Of a DNA stretch of 25,312 bases, positions 16,652-24,827 are shown in pieces. The translations under genes were made by a program, and so were the position numbers. The first letter of the stretch is position 1; every line of letters starts with the position of its first letter. The stretch is from Pseudomonadota bacterium (GTDB lineage Bacteria; Desulfobacterota; Desulfovibrionia; Desulfovibrionales; Desulfovibrionaceae): the NCBI GenBank assembly GCA_023403845.1, contig JAEYDL010000003.1, positions 1 through 25,312 on the forward strand, in the 5' to 3' direction. Under the pieces are notes generated by a model. It was not told the DNA's origin, did no database searches, and saw only the letters and a list, made by a program, of their open reading frames with translations.

Positions 16652-18238
16652 ATGCCTCTATGGTTTCCCGCCATCCGCGCCGTATTCGCCCGGCGCGGCA
16701 TCCGTTTGCCCCAACCCTATCCCCATACGGCCAGGACGCTGCTGGGTTCGGCTCTGGCCGCGCTGATCTCGGGAACCGTCATCGGCATCCTCTATCTGCT
16801 CTACAGTCTGGCCTGCCTTACCGTGGACATGACGCTGCAGGCGGCGGGATACATTTCCCGGACGACGTCCGAAATTGTCGCCGAAGTTTCTGGAGATCAG
16901 GACACTTCCCTGAAGGCTGGTGAGGAAACTCCAGAAAACCATACTGAAGATGCCGTCTCCGCGGGCCGGAAGCCTCTGGGCGAAGAATCCCGGACGGAGA
17001 ATCTTCCCCGCAAAGCCGGAATTCTTCCCGACGACGCAGTCCCGCTGGAAATGCGCGCCAGCCTGAAGTACAGGGAACTCCCCTATCCTGAATACAGAAA
17101 CCTCCCCTTCTCCGAAGCCGTCCGTCAGGTGGATTTCGCACTCGTTCAGACCATTCTGCGGCTGAACATCGAACGAGGACGCATCGTTCTGCTGACTTCC
17201 GAATACCGGGAACACAACTCCGAAAGCTATCAGCATCAGAGGATACGTATCTTCCTTCCTCCTGTTGCGGAGGACGCCGCCGAAGGCGTTCGCCCCTCCG
17301 ACCAGACTTCGGGAACACCGCCGCTTCCCCGGCGCGTGGCCGTGGATGCCGTGGCCGAATTCGTGGGAACGCTGGAAGAAAACCTGGATGCCTGGGCCAG
17401 CCGGGGCATCCTGTCTGAACGTCCCGGGAAAATTACTCTTTCCGTGGGGTCCGTCGTCACGCACGAAATCTGGCTGGATGTGACAGACAAACGCTTTTCT
17501 CCCGCTCCGGCCATGGCCTTGCAGCATCCTCCGCGGCTGACCATCGTCATGAACGATCTTGGCGACGATCTCAGCGTGACGGAATCCCTGCTTGCGCTGC
17601 CCATTCCTGTTACCTTCGCTGTGCTTCCGTCGAGCGCATTCGCCCGAGAAACGGCCGAGGCAGCATGGCAAGCGGGATGCGAAGTGCTCATCCATCAGCC
17701 CATGCAGTCCACTCAGTGGCCCTACGTCAAGGCGGGTTCCGACGAACTTACGGTGGACATGTCCGGGGAGACCGTTGCGACCGTTCTCCGGAACGCGCAG
17801 GAAAAAATCCCCCACGCATCCGGTCTGAACAATCGTATGGGGTCGCGTCTGAGCGGCGACCGGAAAGCGACGGCACGGATTGTTCGGCAGATCGCGGCGG
17901 CGGGCCTCTATCTGCTGGACGACATGGCTCGGCAGGACTCGCTGTTGTATCCTGAAGCGCGTGGCCTGGGGCTGCCGGCGTGGAAACAGGATATTGCGCT
18001 GGATGACGGGCACCCGTCGGAGCTGGTCGTCCTTGCGACCCTGAAGAAGGCCGAACAGCTGGCAGTACGACAAGGGTACGCCGTCGTCACCGGACGCCCA
18101 TATCCCGAAACGCTGGAAGCCCTGAGACGCTGGGCAAACGAGCGAGACACGGCCGTCGAGGTGGTTCCTCTGCGTTCGCTTCCCCTCGCGGATGGTCCTC
18201 TTCAGCTTTCAGGGACCGATTCCGCCGCGGACTCATGA
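16652..18238 (+). CDS. Divergent polysaccharide deacetylase family (YibQ-like) protein with lost catalytic residues
   Basis: A 528-residue envelope protein of the divergent polysaccharide deacetylase family (Polysacc_deac_2, formerly DUF610). One membrane anchor (about 31-55) is followed by an acidic linker and a middle domain (about 130-285), with the deacetylase-like barrel at 294-500. The barrel aligns clearly: PRLTIVMNDLG, IHQPM with H348, GLNNRMGSRL, LYLLDD, and GRPYPETL. Compared with the family (IDDxG, NNHMGS, GHPxP), D is N301, H is R395 and H is R482, so metal binding and catalysis are doubtful. It lies behind ctpA, as is common in this bacterial group, suggesting a shared role in cell-wall remodelling. 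The ribosome site is weak; a stop four codons upstream fixes the start. Confidence 0.9.
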   Translation: MPLWFPAIRAVFARRGIRLPQPYPHTARTLLGSALAALISGTVIGILYLLYSLACLTVDMTLQAAGYISRTTSEIVAEVSGDQDTSLKAGEETPENHTEDAVSAGRKPLGEESRTENLPRKAGILPDDAVPLEMRASLKYRELPYPEYRNLPFSEAVRQVDFALVQTILRLNIERGRIVLLTSEYREHNSESYQHQRIRIFLPPVAEDAAEGVRPSDQTSGTPPLPRRVAVDAVAEFVGTLEENLDAWASRGILSERPGKITLSVGSVVTHEIWLDVTDKRFSPAPAMALQHPPRLTIVMNDLGDDLSVTESLLALPIPVTFAVLPSSAFARETAEAAWQAGCEVLIHQPMQSTQWPYVKAGSDELTVDMSGETVATVLRNAQEKIPHASGLNNRMGSRLSGDRKATARIVRQIAAAGLYLLDDMARQDSLLYPEARGLGLPAWKQDIALDDGHPSELVVLATLKKAEQLAVRQGYAVVTGRPYPETLEALRRWANERDTAVEVVPLRSLPLADGPLQLSGTDSAADS

Positions 18239-18557
18239 CGCCCGTATCCGGTCGATTTCGAGACGCATCGAAAGTCGAAGACACCTCAACCAGACCACGT
18301 CCGGCCAAAGACACATTTTCCCCTCTTGCGCAATCGCCATTTCCGGCTCAAAATCTTTCCACGCTCCCACAAGATTCGCGGCATGGAACGAAAGCCCCTT
18401 TTTCCATCCCTGCCCAGCGGCGGAAGCGACAGGGAAGTCTGCCGGCAGGCCGCTCTTCTTCAGCTTGCGCTGAATTCGGAGCGGGGCACGACATCCGGCC
18501 ATATCGCCCCGGCGGGCCTCATTCATTCACCGTATACTCCCTTATCCGGAGGCCTTC
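18239..18557. other. Intergenic region before proC
   Basis: 319 bases. A short open frame from 18383 runs into proC in another frame but shows no recognisable family. A TATACT lies at about 18532 without a matching -35. The ribosome site GGAGG (about 18548-18552) precedes proC. Confidence 0.5.
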
Positions 18558-19361
18558 ATGCATACTCCCAACTCCCTGCAGGGCAAAAACATAGGCTGCA
18601 TCGGCTGCGGCAACATGGGAGGAGCCATTCTCGGCGGTCTCTCCCGGCTTTCCGGCGTTCATCTGTTCGGATACAACAGAACCCCCTCCCGGCTTGATGC
18701 GCTGAAGGACAAGGGAGTCATCGCCGTGGATACGATTCCCGCCCTCGCCGCTCAATCCGATCTCCTGCTCATCGGCGTGAAGCCGTACCTCGTGGAACAG
18801 GCCCTCGCCGAGGCCCTTCCCGCTCTGCGTCCGGAAACGGTCATTCTGTCAATTGCCGCAGGAGTTTCCCTCTCGGACCTGAAAAAGGCCGTACAGGGGC
18901 GCTGCCCCGTGGTGCGAGTCATGCCCAACACTCCGGCTCTCGTGAATGCGGGCATCTTTGCGCTGGCGCTGGACGACCCCGCTCTCGGTCAGGATGGCCG
19001 ACAGGCGACTGTAGATCTCTTCTCTGCTCTTGGACGGGTTCTGGTGCTGCCAGAAGGCAAATTTCCCGCCTTCACCGCCCTCATCGGCTGCGGTCCCGCC
19101 TATGTCTTCCATTTCATGGATGCGCTTGCCGAAGCCGGCGTTACGCTCGGCTTCACCCGTCAGGAAGCTCTGGAACTCGTCGCCCAGCTGGTGCTCGGTT
19201 CAGCCAAGCTCGCAGCCCAGCCAGGCAGCCACCCAGCCATTCTCCGAGAGCAGGTCTGTTCCCCCGCCGGAGTCACCATCGCAGCCGTCAACCACCTGGA
19301 CCGCACAGCCGTTCGCGGCCATCTGATTGATGCCGTCCTTGCCGCTCATGCAAAAAGCTGA
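18558..19361 (+). CDS. proC: Pyrroline-5-carboxylate reductase
   Basis: A 267-residue NAD(P)H-dependent reductase that makes L-proline from 1-pyrroline-5-carboxylate. The Rossmann loop is GCGNMGGA (16-23), then GVKPYLVEQAL, VVRVMPNTPALV and the C-terminal substrate region with LIGCGPAYVFHFMDALAEAGV and VCSPAGVTI. All family landmarks are present and the length is normal. GGAGG about 7 bases before the ATG supports the start. It appears to be a single gene. Confidence 0.96.
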   Translation: MHTPNSLQGKNIGCIGCGNMGGAILGGLSRLSGVHLFGYNRTPSRLDALKDKGVIAVDTIPALAAQSDLLLIGVKPYLVEQALAEALPALRPETVILSIAAGVSLSDLKKAVQGRCPVVRVMPNTPALVNAGIFALALDDPALGQDGRQATVDLFSALGRVLVLPEGKFPAFTALIGCGPAYVFHFMDALAEAGVTLGFTRQEALELVAQLVLGSAKLAAQPGSHPAILREQVCSPAGVTIAAVNHLDRTAVRGHLIDAVLAAHAKS

Positions 19362-19485
19362 AGCCTGAAGATTGGGGGGCTCCCTCGAAATATTCCTCTT
19401 CAGCTCGTCCAAGGACTTTTACTTTTTTAAAAAACAAGCTACAAGAAGTTCGTAAAAGAAAACTGAACATTCGAAAATGAAAAGA

Positions 19486-19505
19486 ATTCGGGAATGGTCC
19501 CGAAT
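19486..19505. promoter_or_regulatory. Perfect dyad in the leader of the GAF-gap operon
   Basis: ATTCGGGA (19486-19493), spacer ATGG, TCCCGAAT (19498-19505), 27 bases before the GAF-gene start and close to its ribosome site. It may be a repressor operator or a small mRNA hairpin. Confidence 0.5.
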
Positions 19506-19532
19506 CATGTCAATCAGGAAAGAGGTGCGCGC

Positions 19533-20090
19533 ATGACAACGCAAGACTATTTTCACGCAATTTTGGAAGTGGCGACGGTCATCAACTCCAGCCTCGAACC
19601 CTCCGTGGTCTTCCACAAGATTACGGAAGCTACGGCCAAGGCCATGAACTGCAAGGCCAGCACCCTGCGCCTGCTGGACCGCACGGGCACCATTCTGCTG
19701 GCTACTGCGGCCTCCGGACTTTCCGCCGGATACATGCGCAAGGGGCCCGTCGAAGTGGCCAAAAGCGGTCTTGACGGTGAAGTGCTCAAGGGCAAGCCCA
19801 TCCATTTGCGTGACGCATGCAGCGACGGACGCTTTCAGTATCCTGAAAGCGCAAGGGCGGAAGGGCTGGTCTCTGTTCTGTCCGTTCCTCTGACGGTCAA
19901 CGGACAGTCCATCGGCATCCTTCGCGTCTATTCCAGCGAGGAACGCGACTTCACTCCCGATGAATGCGATTTCATGAGCGGCGTAGCCAATATTGCCGCC
20001 ATCGCCATTGAAAATGCGCGGATGCACGAGGCCACCCGTCTGAACTATGAATTGCTTACTACCTATAACTATCAGGTCTATGAAGACTAG
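19533..20090 (+). CDS. GAF-domain protein
   Basis: A 185-residue protein that is almost entirely one GAF domain (about residues 15-165), with the usual core: KASTLRLLDRTGTILL, VAKSGLDGEVLKGKPIHLRD, and SVLSVPLTVNGQSIGILRVYS. GAF domains bind small ligands such as cyclic nucleotides or sense redox or oxygen; the ligand here is unknown. No output domain is attached. The start at 19533 is set by GAGGTG (19522-19527); a frame from 19494 begins inside the dyad. It ends 11 bases before gap, whose ribosome site overlaps its stop, so the two are translationally close. I recall the same pair in Desulfovibrio, which suggests regulation of or partnership with GAPDH. Confidence 0.93.
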   Translation: MTTQDYFHAILEVATVINSSLEPSVVFHKITEATAKAMNCKASTLRLLDRTGTILLATAASGLSAGYMRKGPVEVAKSGLDGEVLKGKPIHLRDACSDGRFQYPESARAEGLVSVLSVPLTVNGQSIGILRVYSSEERDFTPDECDFMSGVANIAAIAIENARMHEATRLNYELLTTYNYQVYED

Positions 20091-20101
20091 AGGATTTTTC
20101 C

Positions 20102-21118
20102 ATGCGTAAAGTACGAGTCGGCATCAACGGCTTCGGTCGTATCGGCAGGCAGGTTTTCCGCGCCATTCACGGCAAGTATCGGGATCAGGCCGAGATTGTG
20201 GCCATCAACGATCTCTTCGACGCCGAAACCAATTTCCATCTGCTTGAATACGACACCAATTACGGACGCGCACATCTCGACGCCAGGGTGGACGGAGACA
20301 ATGCCGTCGTCGGCGACTGGAACATCCACTGCTTTGCGGAACGTGATCCTCAAAAGCTGACCTGGGGAGCCCTCGGCGTCGACGTCGTCGTGGAGTCCAC
20401 AGGGATTTTCCGCTCCGCCAAACAGGCTCAGGTGCACATCGACAACGGCGCCAGCAAGGTCATCATCACCGCGCCGGCCAAGGAAGAAGACATCACCATC
20501 GTCATGGGCGTCAACGATGGGGACTATGACCCGAGCAGGCATCATATTGTCTCCAACGCATCCTGCACGACCAACTGCCTTGCTCCGGTCGCCCTTATCG
20601 TACAGCGCCTGTTCGGCATCAGCACGGGCGCCATGACCACCATTCACTCCTATACCAACGACCAGCGCATCCTTGACCTGCCGCACAAGGATCTGCGGCG
20701 CGCCCGCGCAGCCGCCTGCAACATCATCCCCACATCCACCGGCGCTGCACAGGCCGTGGCCAAAGTGATCCCCGCGCTCAAGGGCAAGTTCACAGGCTGG
20801 TCCCTGCGCGTTCCCACTCCCACGGTATCCATCGTGGACTTCACGGCCATTCTCGAACGGCCCACGGATACAGAGACGCTGCGTGCCGCGCTCAAGGAAG
20901 CCGCCGAAGGAGAACTGAAGGGCATCATGGCCTACAGCGACGCGCCGCTTGTTTCCATGGACTTCAAGGGCGATCCCAACTCCTCCATCGTGGAAGCCGA
21001 GTACACCACGGTACAGGACGGCACACTGGCCAAGATCGTTTCCTGGTATGACAACGAATGGGGCTACTCCAACCGCGTGGCGGACCTGATCATGCTCATG
21101 CGGGAAAGAGGATTCTAG
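20102..21118 (+). CDS. gap: Type I glyceraldehyde-3-phosphate dehydrogenase
   Basis: A 338-residue enzyme that oxidises glyceraldehyde-3-phosphate to 1,3-bisphosphoglycerate in glycolysis or runs the reverse reaction. GINGFGRIGR (7-16) binds NAD, and IND (36-38) marks NAD preference. The catalytic pair is C155 in SNASCTTNC and H182 in TTIHSYT. WYDNEWGYSNR closes the C-terminus. AGAGGA overlaps the stop of the GAF gene just upstream. A strong terminator follows 22 bases after the stop. Confidence 0.97.
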   Translation: MRKVRVGINGFGRIGRQVFRAIHGKYRDQAEIVAINDLFDAETNFHLLEYDTNYGRAHLDARVDGDNAVVGDWNIHCFAERDPQKLTWGALGVDVVVESTGIFRSAKQAQVHIDNGASKVIITAPAKEEDITIVMGVNDGDYDPSRHHIVSNASCTTNCLAPVALIVQRLFGISTGAMTTIHSYTNDQRILDLPHKDLRRARAAACNIIPTSTGAAQAVAKVIPALKGKFTGWSLRVPTPTVSIVDFTAILERPTDTETLRAALKEAAEGELKGIMAYSDAPLVSMDFKGDPNSSIVEAEYTTVQDGTLAKIVSWYDNEWGYSNRVADLIMLMRERGF

Positions 21119-21140
21119 AACCTTCCTCATGACCGATTAC

Positions 21141-21181
21141 AGCCCTTGCGCGGCCTTCCCGCTGCCCGCAAGGGCTTTTTT
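21141..21181 (+). terminator. Terminator of the GAF-gap operon
   Basis: AGCCCTTGCG (21141-21150) pairs with CGCAAGGGCT (21167-21176) across a 16-base loop, followed by six T residues to 21181. Confidence 0.88.
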
Positions 21182-21351
21182 CCGACAATATCCTCCCCCC
21201 TCGGTCTTTCTCCCTTCAAGGCGGCTTCCCCTGCAGCCGTTTCCCTTCCCGGCCGACTGCCCTCCTCTCCATCAACAAGCTCCTGCCTTCCCTTCGATAA
21301 CTGCGTAAATGGAACGCCGGCGCACGCATTCCCGATTGCCAGCCCTCCCCC

Positions 21352-21381
21352 TTGCTTTTCCCTTTCCCTCTTCTCTATACT
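21352..21381 (+). promoter_or_regulatory. Promoter of the small cysteine-motif gene
   Basis: TTGCTT (21352-21357), 18-bp spacer, TATACT (21376-21381), 38 bases before the start codon. Confidence 0.6.
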
Positions 21382-21419
21382 TGTCGAAACACTTTTCCAT
21401 CAGGAGGCTCCTGGAGCGC

Positions 21420-21773
21420 ATGTCCACACCAGTCAAGACCCTTTCCATAACGTTTTGCGGCGGCTGCAACGAGGCTTATGAGCGTTCTGCTTTTGTCCGC
21501 GACCTGCTCGCGGAACTAGCCGCCATTCCTGAAGGTCCCCAGATCATTCATAGAGATGAGGAAGCCGATGTCGCACTGCTCATCTGCGGCTGTCATGCCC
21601 TCTGCATCGCCGAGCGTGAAGATTGCGGAATCGCGCGTCTGAAGCGACACGTCATCGGCCCTGACAGTCTGGATTATCTGAGCATGCCCCTGACGGAAGT
21701 CAAACAACGGCTGCTCGAAGAATTCCGTGCCGTATCCGGCGCTGCACCATCGAACGATCGGGCAGTCTCCTGA
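21420..21773 (+). CDS. Small protein with CGGC and CxCHxxxC motifs
   Basis: A 117-residue protein of unknown function. The N-terminal strand ends in FCGGCNEAYER, and the middle carries LLICGCHALCIAERED, giving two close cysteine clusters as in small metal- or redox-binding proteins. The C-terminal half (VIGPDSLDYLSMPLTEVKQRLLEEF) looks like a strand and a helix. The start at 21420 is chosen because AGGAGG and a nearer GGAG precede it and because the promoter lies upstream of it; a frame open from 21309 adds residues that overlap the promoter. I do not recognise the family with certainty; it resembles CGGC-motif proteins seen in anaerobes. Confidence 0.75.
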   Translation: MSTPVKTLSITFCGGCNEAYERSAFVRDLLAELAAIPEGPQIIHRDEEADVALLICGCHALCIAEREDCGIARLKRHVIGPDSLDYLSMPLTEVKQRLLEEFRAVSGAAPSNDRAVS

Positions 21774-22025
21774 CACCCCTTTCCCCTACCCCAAAATGTC
21801 CGATAAAATATCCATGATTCTGCGGCAGCCCTTTCCGAGTGTCATGTCGCCTGTCCTGTGCGACGCTCAGCCGAATGTCGCGAAACTTCGAACATATTTC
21901 GAGTGGGCTTTCCTCTCTGATTGGTCTGCACGGAGATGCGCAGACAAACACTCTTTGCCCACCCTGCACAGAAAAAATGTCACAAGACAGATCATGGGCA
22001 GAATTGCATGACAATATACAGGCCG

Positions 22026-22070
22026 GGCAGCAATCCTGCCTGTCCCCCGGACAGCCTCTGTGAGCAGAGG
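22026..22070. other. Three adjacent short hairpins
   Basis: GGCAG-CAATC-CTGCC (22026-22040), CTGTCC-CCC-GGACAG (22040-22054) and CCTCTG-TGAG-CAGAGG (22055-22070) follow each other directly. This could be a small structured RNA, but no promoter or terminator frames it closely. Confidence 0.35.
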
Positions 22071-22259
22071 AATTCGGGAAGGAAGGATCCCTCCTCCATC
22101 ACCGTGCAGGCATAATACCAGACCCGGCATGCCGACCCGGACGCGAACCACCTGAAGAATCCGAATACAGGGCACCATCAGGGATACCGGCAGAGAGCAC
22201 GAACAGCCCCGTACTCAATTACCGCCCTCCGTTCAGTGCTCTCTCAGACAGAAACCACG

Positions 22260-22288
22260 AAAGGCCGTCTGAAATTCAGACGGCCTTT
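22260..22288. terminator. Terminator of the ribosomal alpha operon, bidirectional
   Basis: A near-perfect palindrome: 14 bases (22260-22273) and their complement (22275-22288) around one base, with AAA/TTT ends. It sits 60 bases past the rplQ stop. Each arm contains GCCGTCTGAA or its complement. Confidence 0.85.
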
Positions 22289-22347
22289 CCATTCGGACCT
22301 TAAAAGGTCCCTGATGTCTCTTTTCCGGGCGTGAACCGGAAACTCGC

Positions 22348-22728
22348 TTATTCGGCGGCAGTTTCACCCGGCTGGCGAGTGAATTCAAAGATCGCCATGG
22401 GGGCGCAGTCCCCCTTGCGGGGCAGAGCCAGCTTGGTGATCCGAGTGTATCCGCCGGGAACGCCAGCAAACAGCGGCGCAACGACGTCGAACAGACGCTG
22501 CACCAGCTTGTGATCGCCCAGCGTTTCGTAAGCGAGACGACGGGAATGCAGATCGTTGCGCAGGGCAAGGGTGATCAGAGGTTCCACCACCCGGCGCAGT
22601 TCTTTGGCCTTCACTTCAGTAGTACGGATCTTGCCGTGAGTGATCATCGCACAGGCCATGTTGCGGAACAGAGCCTTGCGATGCGAAGGCGTTCTGCCGA
22701 GCTTTTTGCCGGAATTGCTATGCCTCAT
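22348..22728 (-). CDS. rplQ: 50S ribosomal protein L17
   Basis: A 126-residue L17, part of the large subunit near the exit tunnel. MRHSNSGKKLGRTPSHRKALFRNM and GKIRTTEVKAKELRRVVEPLITLA are the family's N-terminal landmarks; GGYTRITKL and AIFEF follow. The start codon overlaps the last codons of rpoA by 11 bases, so translation is likely coupled. AGAGGA inside rpoA serves as ribosome site. Confidence 0.97.
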   Translation of the reverse strand: MRHSNSGKKLGRTPSHRKALFRNMACAMITHGKIRTTEVKAKELRRVVEPLITLALRNDLHSRRLAYETLGDHKLVQRLFDVVAPLFAGVPGGYTRITKLALPRKGDCAPMAIFEFTRQPGETAAE

Positions 22729-23761
22729 GGTGTTGTTTCCTCTTCCATTCCTGGTATTTCTTCTCGAAGTTGTCGACCTTCATGCCGAAATCAAGCCCCA
22801 TGCTCTGCAGCACGGCCTTGATCTCATCAAGGGACTTCTTGCCGAAGTTCTTCGTTTTCAGCATTTCGGCTTCAGGCCGCTGCACCAGTTCCCCCACAGT
22901 GGAGATGTTGGCGCTGCGCAGGCAGTTCGTCGCCCGCACGGACAGCTCCAGCTCGTCGATTCCCTTGAACAGGTTGTCGTTGATGTCGGTGCTCCCGCTG
23001 CCTTCGCCTCCGCTTTCACCGGAGATGCGTTCATCAAAACTGATGAAAACCGAAATCTGATCCTTGATGATCTTGGCGCTATAGGCGATGGCATCTTCGG
23101 GAAGAACCGAACCATCCGTCCACACTTCAAGAATCAGCTTGTCGTAGTTGGTCATCTGGCCCACGCGGGCCTGTTCCACCGTGTATGCCACCTTGCGCAC
23201 GGGAGAGAAGCTCGCATCCAGCTTGATAAGCCCGATCGTGTCCTGAAGACCTTCGTGCATATCAGCGGGCACATATCCCTTGCCCATGCGGACCTCGAAC
23301 TCCATGTTCAGTTCCATGTCTTCGGTCAGGGTCGCGATGTGCTGTTCCGGGTTCAAGACTTCCACATTGGCGTTGGTCATGATATCCGCAGCAGTCACCG
23401 GGCCCTTCTTGGACACGGAAAGCGTCAGGTGCTGAGGCTCGTCAGTGGTCATGCCCAGACGGACCTGCTTGATATTCAGAATAACATCCGTAATATCTTC
23501 CAGCACGCCGGGGATGGTGGTAAACTCATGCTGCACGCCGGAGATCTTTACAGCCACAAAGGCTGCGCCCTGAAGGGACGAAAGCAGTACCCGACGCAAG
23601 GCATTGCCGATGGTGATCCCGTAACCACGTTCCAGCGGTTCATAGGTGAACTTGCCGTACATGGTATCGTTGGGATCGCTGTCGCACAAAATCTGTTCCG
23701 GCCGCACGAGCTTGGCCCAGTTGCGCGAATTGATGAGCCTGTTGCCTTGTCTGAAGAGCAT
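22718..23761 (-). CDS. rpoA: DNA-directed RNA polymerase alpha subunit
   Basis: A 347-residue alpha subunit. The N-terminal assembly domain (about 1-235) has FTYEPLERGYGITIGNALRRVLLSSLQG; the C-terminal domain (about 265-330) has SVRATNCLRSANISTVGELVQRPEAEML, the part that contacts UP elements and activators. It is somewhat longer than E. coli RpoA (329). It follows rpsD after 12 bases and overlaps rplQ. Its UP-element-binding domain is of interest given the A-tract promoters at the left end of the window. Confidence 0.97.
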   Translation of the reverse strand: MLFRQGNRLINSRNWAKLVRPEQILCDSDPNDTMYGKFTYEPLERGYGITIGNALRRVLLSSLQGAAFVAVKISGVQHEFTTIPGVLEDITDVILNIKQVRLGMTTDEPQHLTLSVSKKGPVTAADIMTNANVEVLNPEQHIATLTEDMELNMEFEVRMGKGYVPADMHEGLQDTIGLIKLDASFSPVRKVAYTVEQARVGQMTNYDKLILEVWTDGSVLPEDAIAYSAKIIKDQISVFISFDERISGESGGEGSGSTDINDNLFKGIDELELSVRATNCLRSANISTVGELVQRPEAEMLKTKNFGKKSLDEIKAVLQSMGLDFGMKVDNFEKKYQEWKRKQHHEA

Positions 23762-23773
23762 GTACGCCCCCGC

Positions 23774-24400
23774 TTATTTGGAGTAGAGCTCGACGATGAG
23801 ATGCTCGTTGATGGGGAACTGAATATCGTCACGCTGCGGCAAGGCTTTCACCACGCCCTTGAAATTGGGAGCGTCCATTTCCAGCCAGGCGGGGCAGCCG
23901 CGGCGGGCAACAGCTTCCTGGGCTTCAGCCAGAACGGGAATCGTCCTGCTCTTTTCCGGCACTTCAATGCTGTCACCGACCCGCACCTGAAGAGAGGGAA
24001 TGGTGACCTTGTGGCCGTTCAGGGTGAATATGCCATGGCGCACCATCTGCCGGGCCTGGGCACGGGAGTTGGCGAAGCCAAGACGGTAGACGACATTGTC
24101 CAGGCGGCGTTCGAGGAAAGCGAGCAGGTTCGTACCGGTTACGCCCTTCGCCATATCGGCGCGGACGAAATAGCCGTGGAACTGCTTTTCCAGAACGCCA
24201 TACACACGACGCACCTTCTGCTTTTCACGCAGCTGGGTCGCATAGTCGCTCAACTTTTTACGGGCGCGGCCATGCTGACCGGGCGCAGCCTGGCGGCGGT
24301 CAAAGGCGCACTTGTCGGTAAAGCAACGATCGCCCTTCAACAAGAGCTTCGTGCCCTCGCGACGGCACAAACGACATTTGGCATCATTATATTTGGCCAA
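23774..24400 (-). CDS. rpsD: 30S ribosomal protein S4, zinc-binding form, TTG start
   Basis: A 208-residue S4, which begins 30S assembly by binding 16S rRNA and represses its operon in many bacteria. C9, C12, C26 and C31 form the zinc site of the C+ type. The S4 RNA-binding domain contains LERRLDNVVYRLGFANSRAQARQMVRHGI. The start codon is TTG (complement of 24398-24400), supported by AGGAGG 8 bases upstream and by the family start MAKYNDAKC. No ATG lies in this position. Confidence 0.96.
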   Translation of the reverse strand: MAKYNDAKCRLCRREGTKLLLKGDRCFTDKCAFDRRQAAPGQHGRARKKLSDYATQLREKQKVRRVYGVLEKQFHGYFVRADMAKGVTGTNLLAFLERRLDNVVYRLGFANSRAQARQMVRHGIFTLNGHKVTIPSLQVRVGDSIEVPEKSRTIPVLAEAQEAVARRGCPAWLEMDAPNFKGVVKALPQRDDIQFPINEHLIVELYSK

Positions 24401-24408
24401 GGCGGAGT

Positions 24409-24414
24409 CCTCCT
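24409..24414 (-). promoter_or_regulatory. Ribosome binding site fixing the TTG start of rpsD
   Basis: A full AGGAGG on the minus strand, 8 bases before TTG. A strong site may offset the weak start codon. Confidence 0.85.
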
Positions 24415-24424
24415 GTGAGCGCGA

Positions 24425-24814
24425 CTAGACGCGACGCCGTTTAGGCGGGCGGCAGCCGTTGTGGGGGATAGGGGTAACGTCACGAATGAAGGCGACCTTG
24501 AAACCGGCGGCGTTGATGGCGCGCATGGCGGCCTCACGCCCGGAACCGGGTCCCTTCACGTAGACACCCACCGTGCGCATCCCGTTGTCCTGAGCCTTGC
24601 GGGCGGCCGTTTCAGCGGCAACCTGCGCAGCGAAGGGGGTAGACTTGCGGGAACCCTTGAACCCGCTCTGTCCGGCGCTCGCCCAGCTCACGGTATTCCC
24701 GCGAGTGTCGGTGAAAGTAATGATGGTATTGTTGAACGAAGCCTGAATATGGGCCATTCCCACAGGTACGTTCTTCTTTTCTCTTTTCTTGGTAGCGCGT
24801 TTTGGTCTAGCCAT
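24425..24814 (-). CDS. rpsK: 30S ribosomal protein S11
   Basis: A 129-residue S11, in the small-subunit platform. HIQASFNNTIITFTDTRGNTVSWASAG and the C-terminal VTPIPHNGCRPPKRRRV are diagnostic. GGAAG lies before its ATG. Its 92-base gap from rpsM is long for this operon and carries two hairpins; rpsD follows after 24 bases. Confidence 0.97.
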   Translation of the reverse strand: MARPKRATKKREKKNVPVGMAHIQASFNNTIITFTDTRGNTVSWASAGQSGFKGSRKSTPFAAQVAAETAARKAQDNGMRTVGVYVKGPGSGREAAMRAINAAGFKVAFIRDVTPIPHNGCRPPKRRRV

Positions 24815-24827
24815 GATTTGCTTCCAT

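Larger units (their letters stand above)
21119..21419. other. Intergenic region between gap and the small cysteine protein
   Basis: Contains the gap terminator, a pyrimidine-rich stretch (about 21190-21300) with no gene I can support, and the promoter at 21352-21381. Confidence 0.6.
21774..22347. other. Gene-free region before the ribosomal alpha operon end
   Basis: 574 bases. It contains a cluster of three short hairpins (22026-22070) and the shared terminator (22260-22288). I find no supportable protein on either strand, no tRNA, and no direct-repeat array. The AT-richer part (about 21795-22020) may hold regulatory sequence, but no clear promoter pair is visible. Confidence 0.5.

Noticed and set aside
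18383..18697. Possible small gene before proC
   Set aside because: No ribosome site, no recognisable motif, and it overlaps proC in another frame by over 100 bases.
22640..24418. Long plus-strand open frame opposite rpoA and rpsD
   Set aside because: The minus-strand genes are unmistakable; the opposite frame is a composition shadow.
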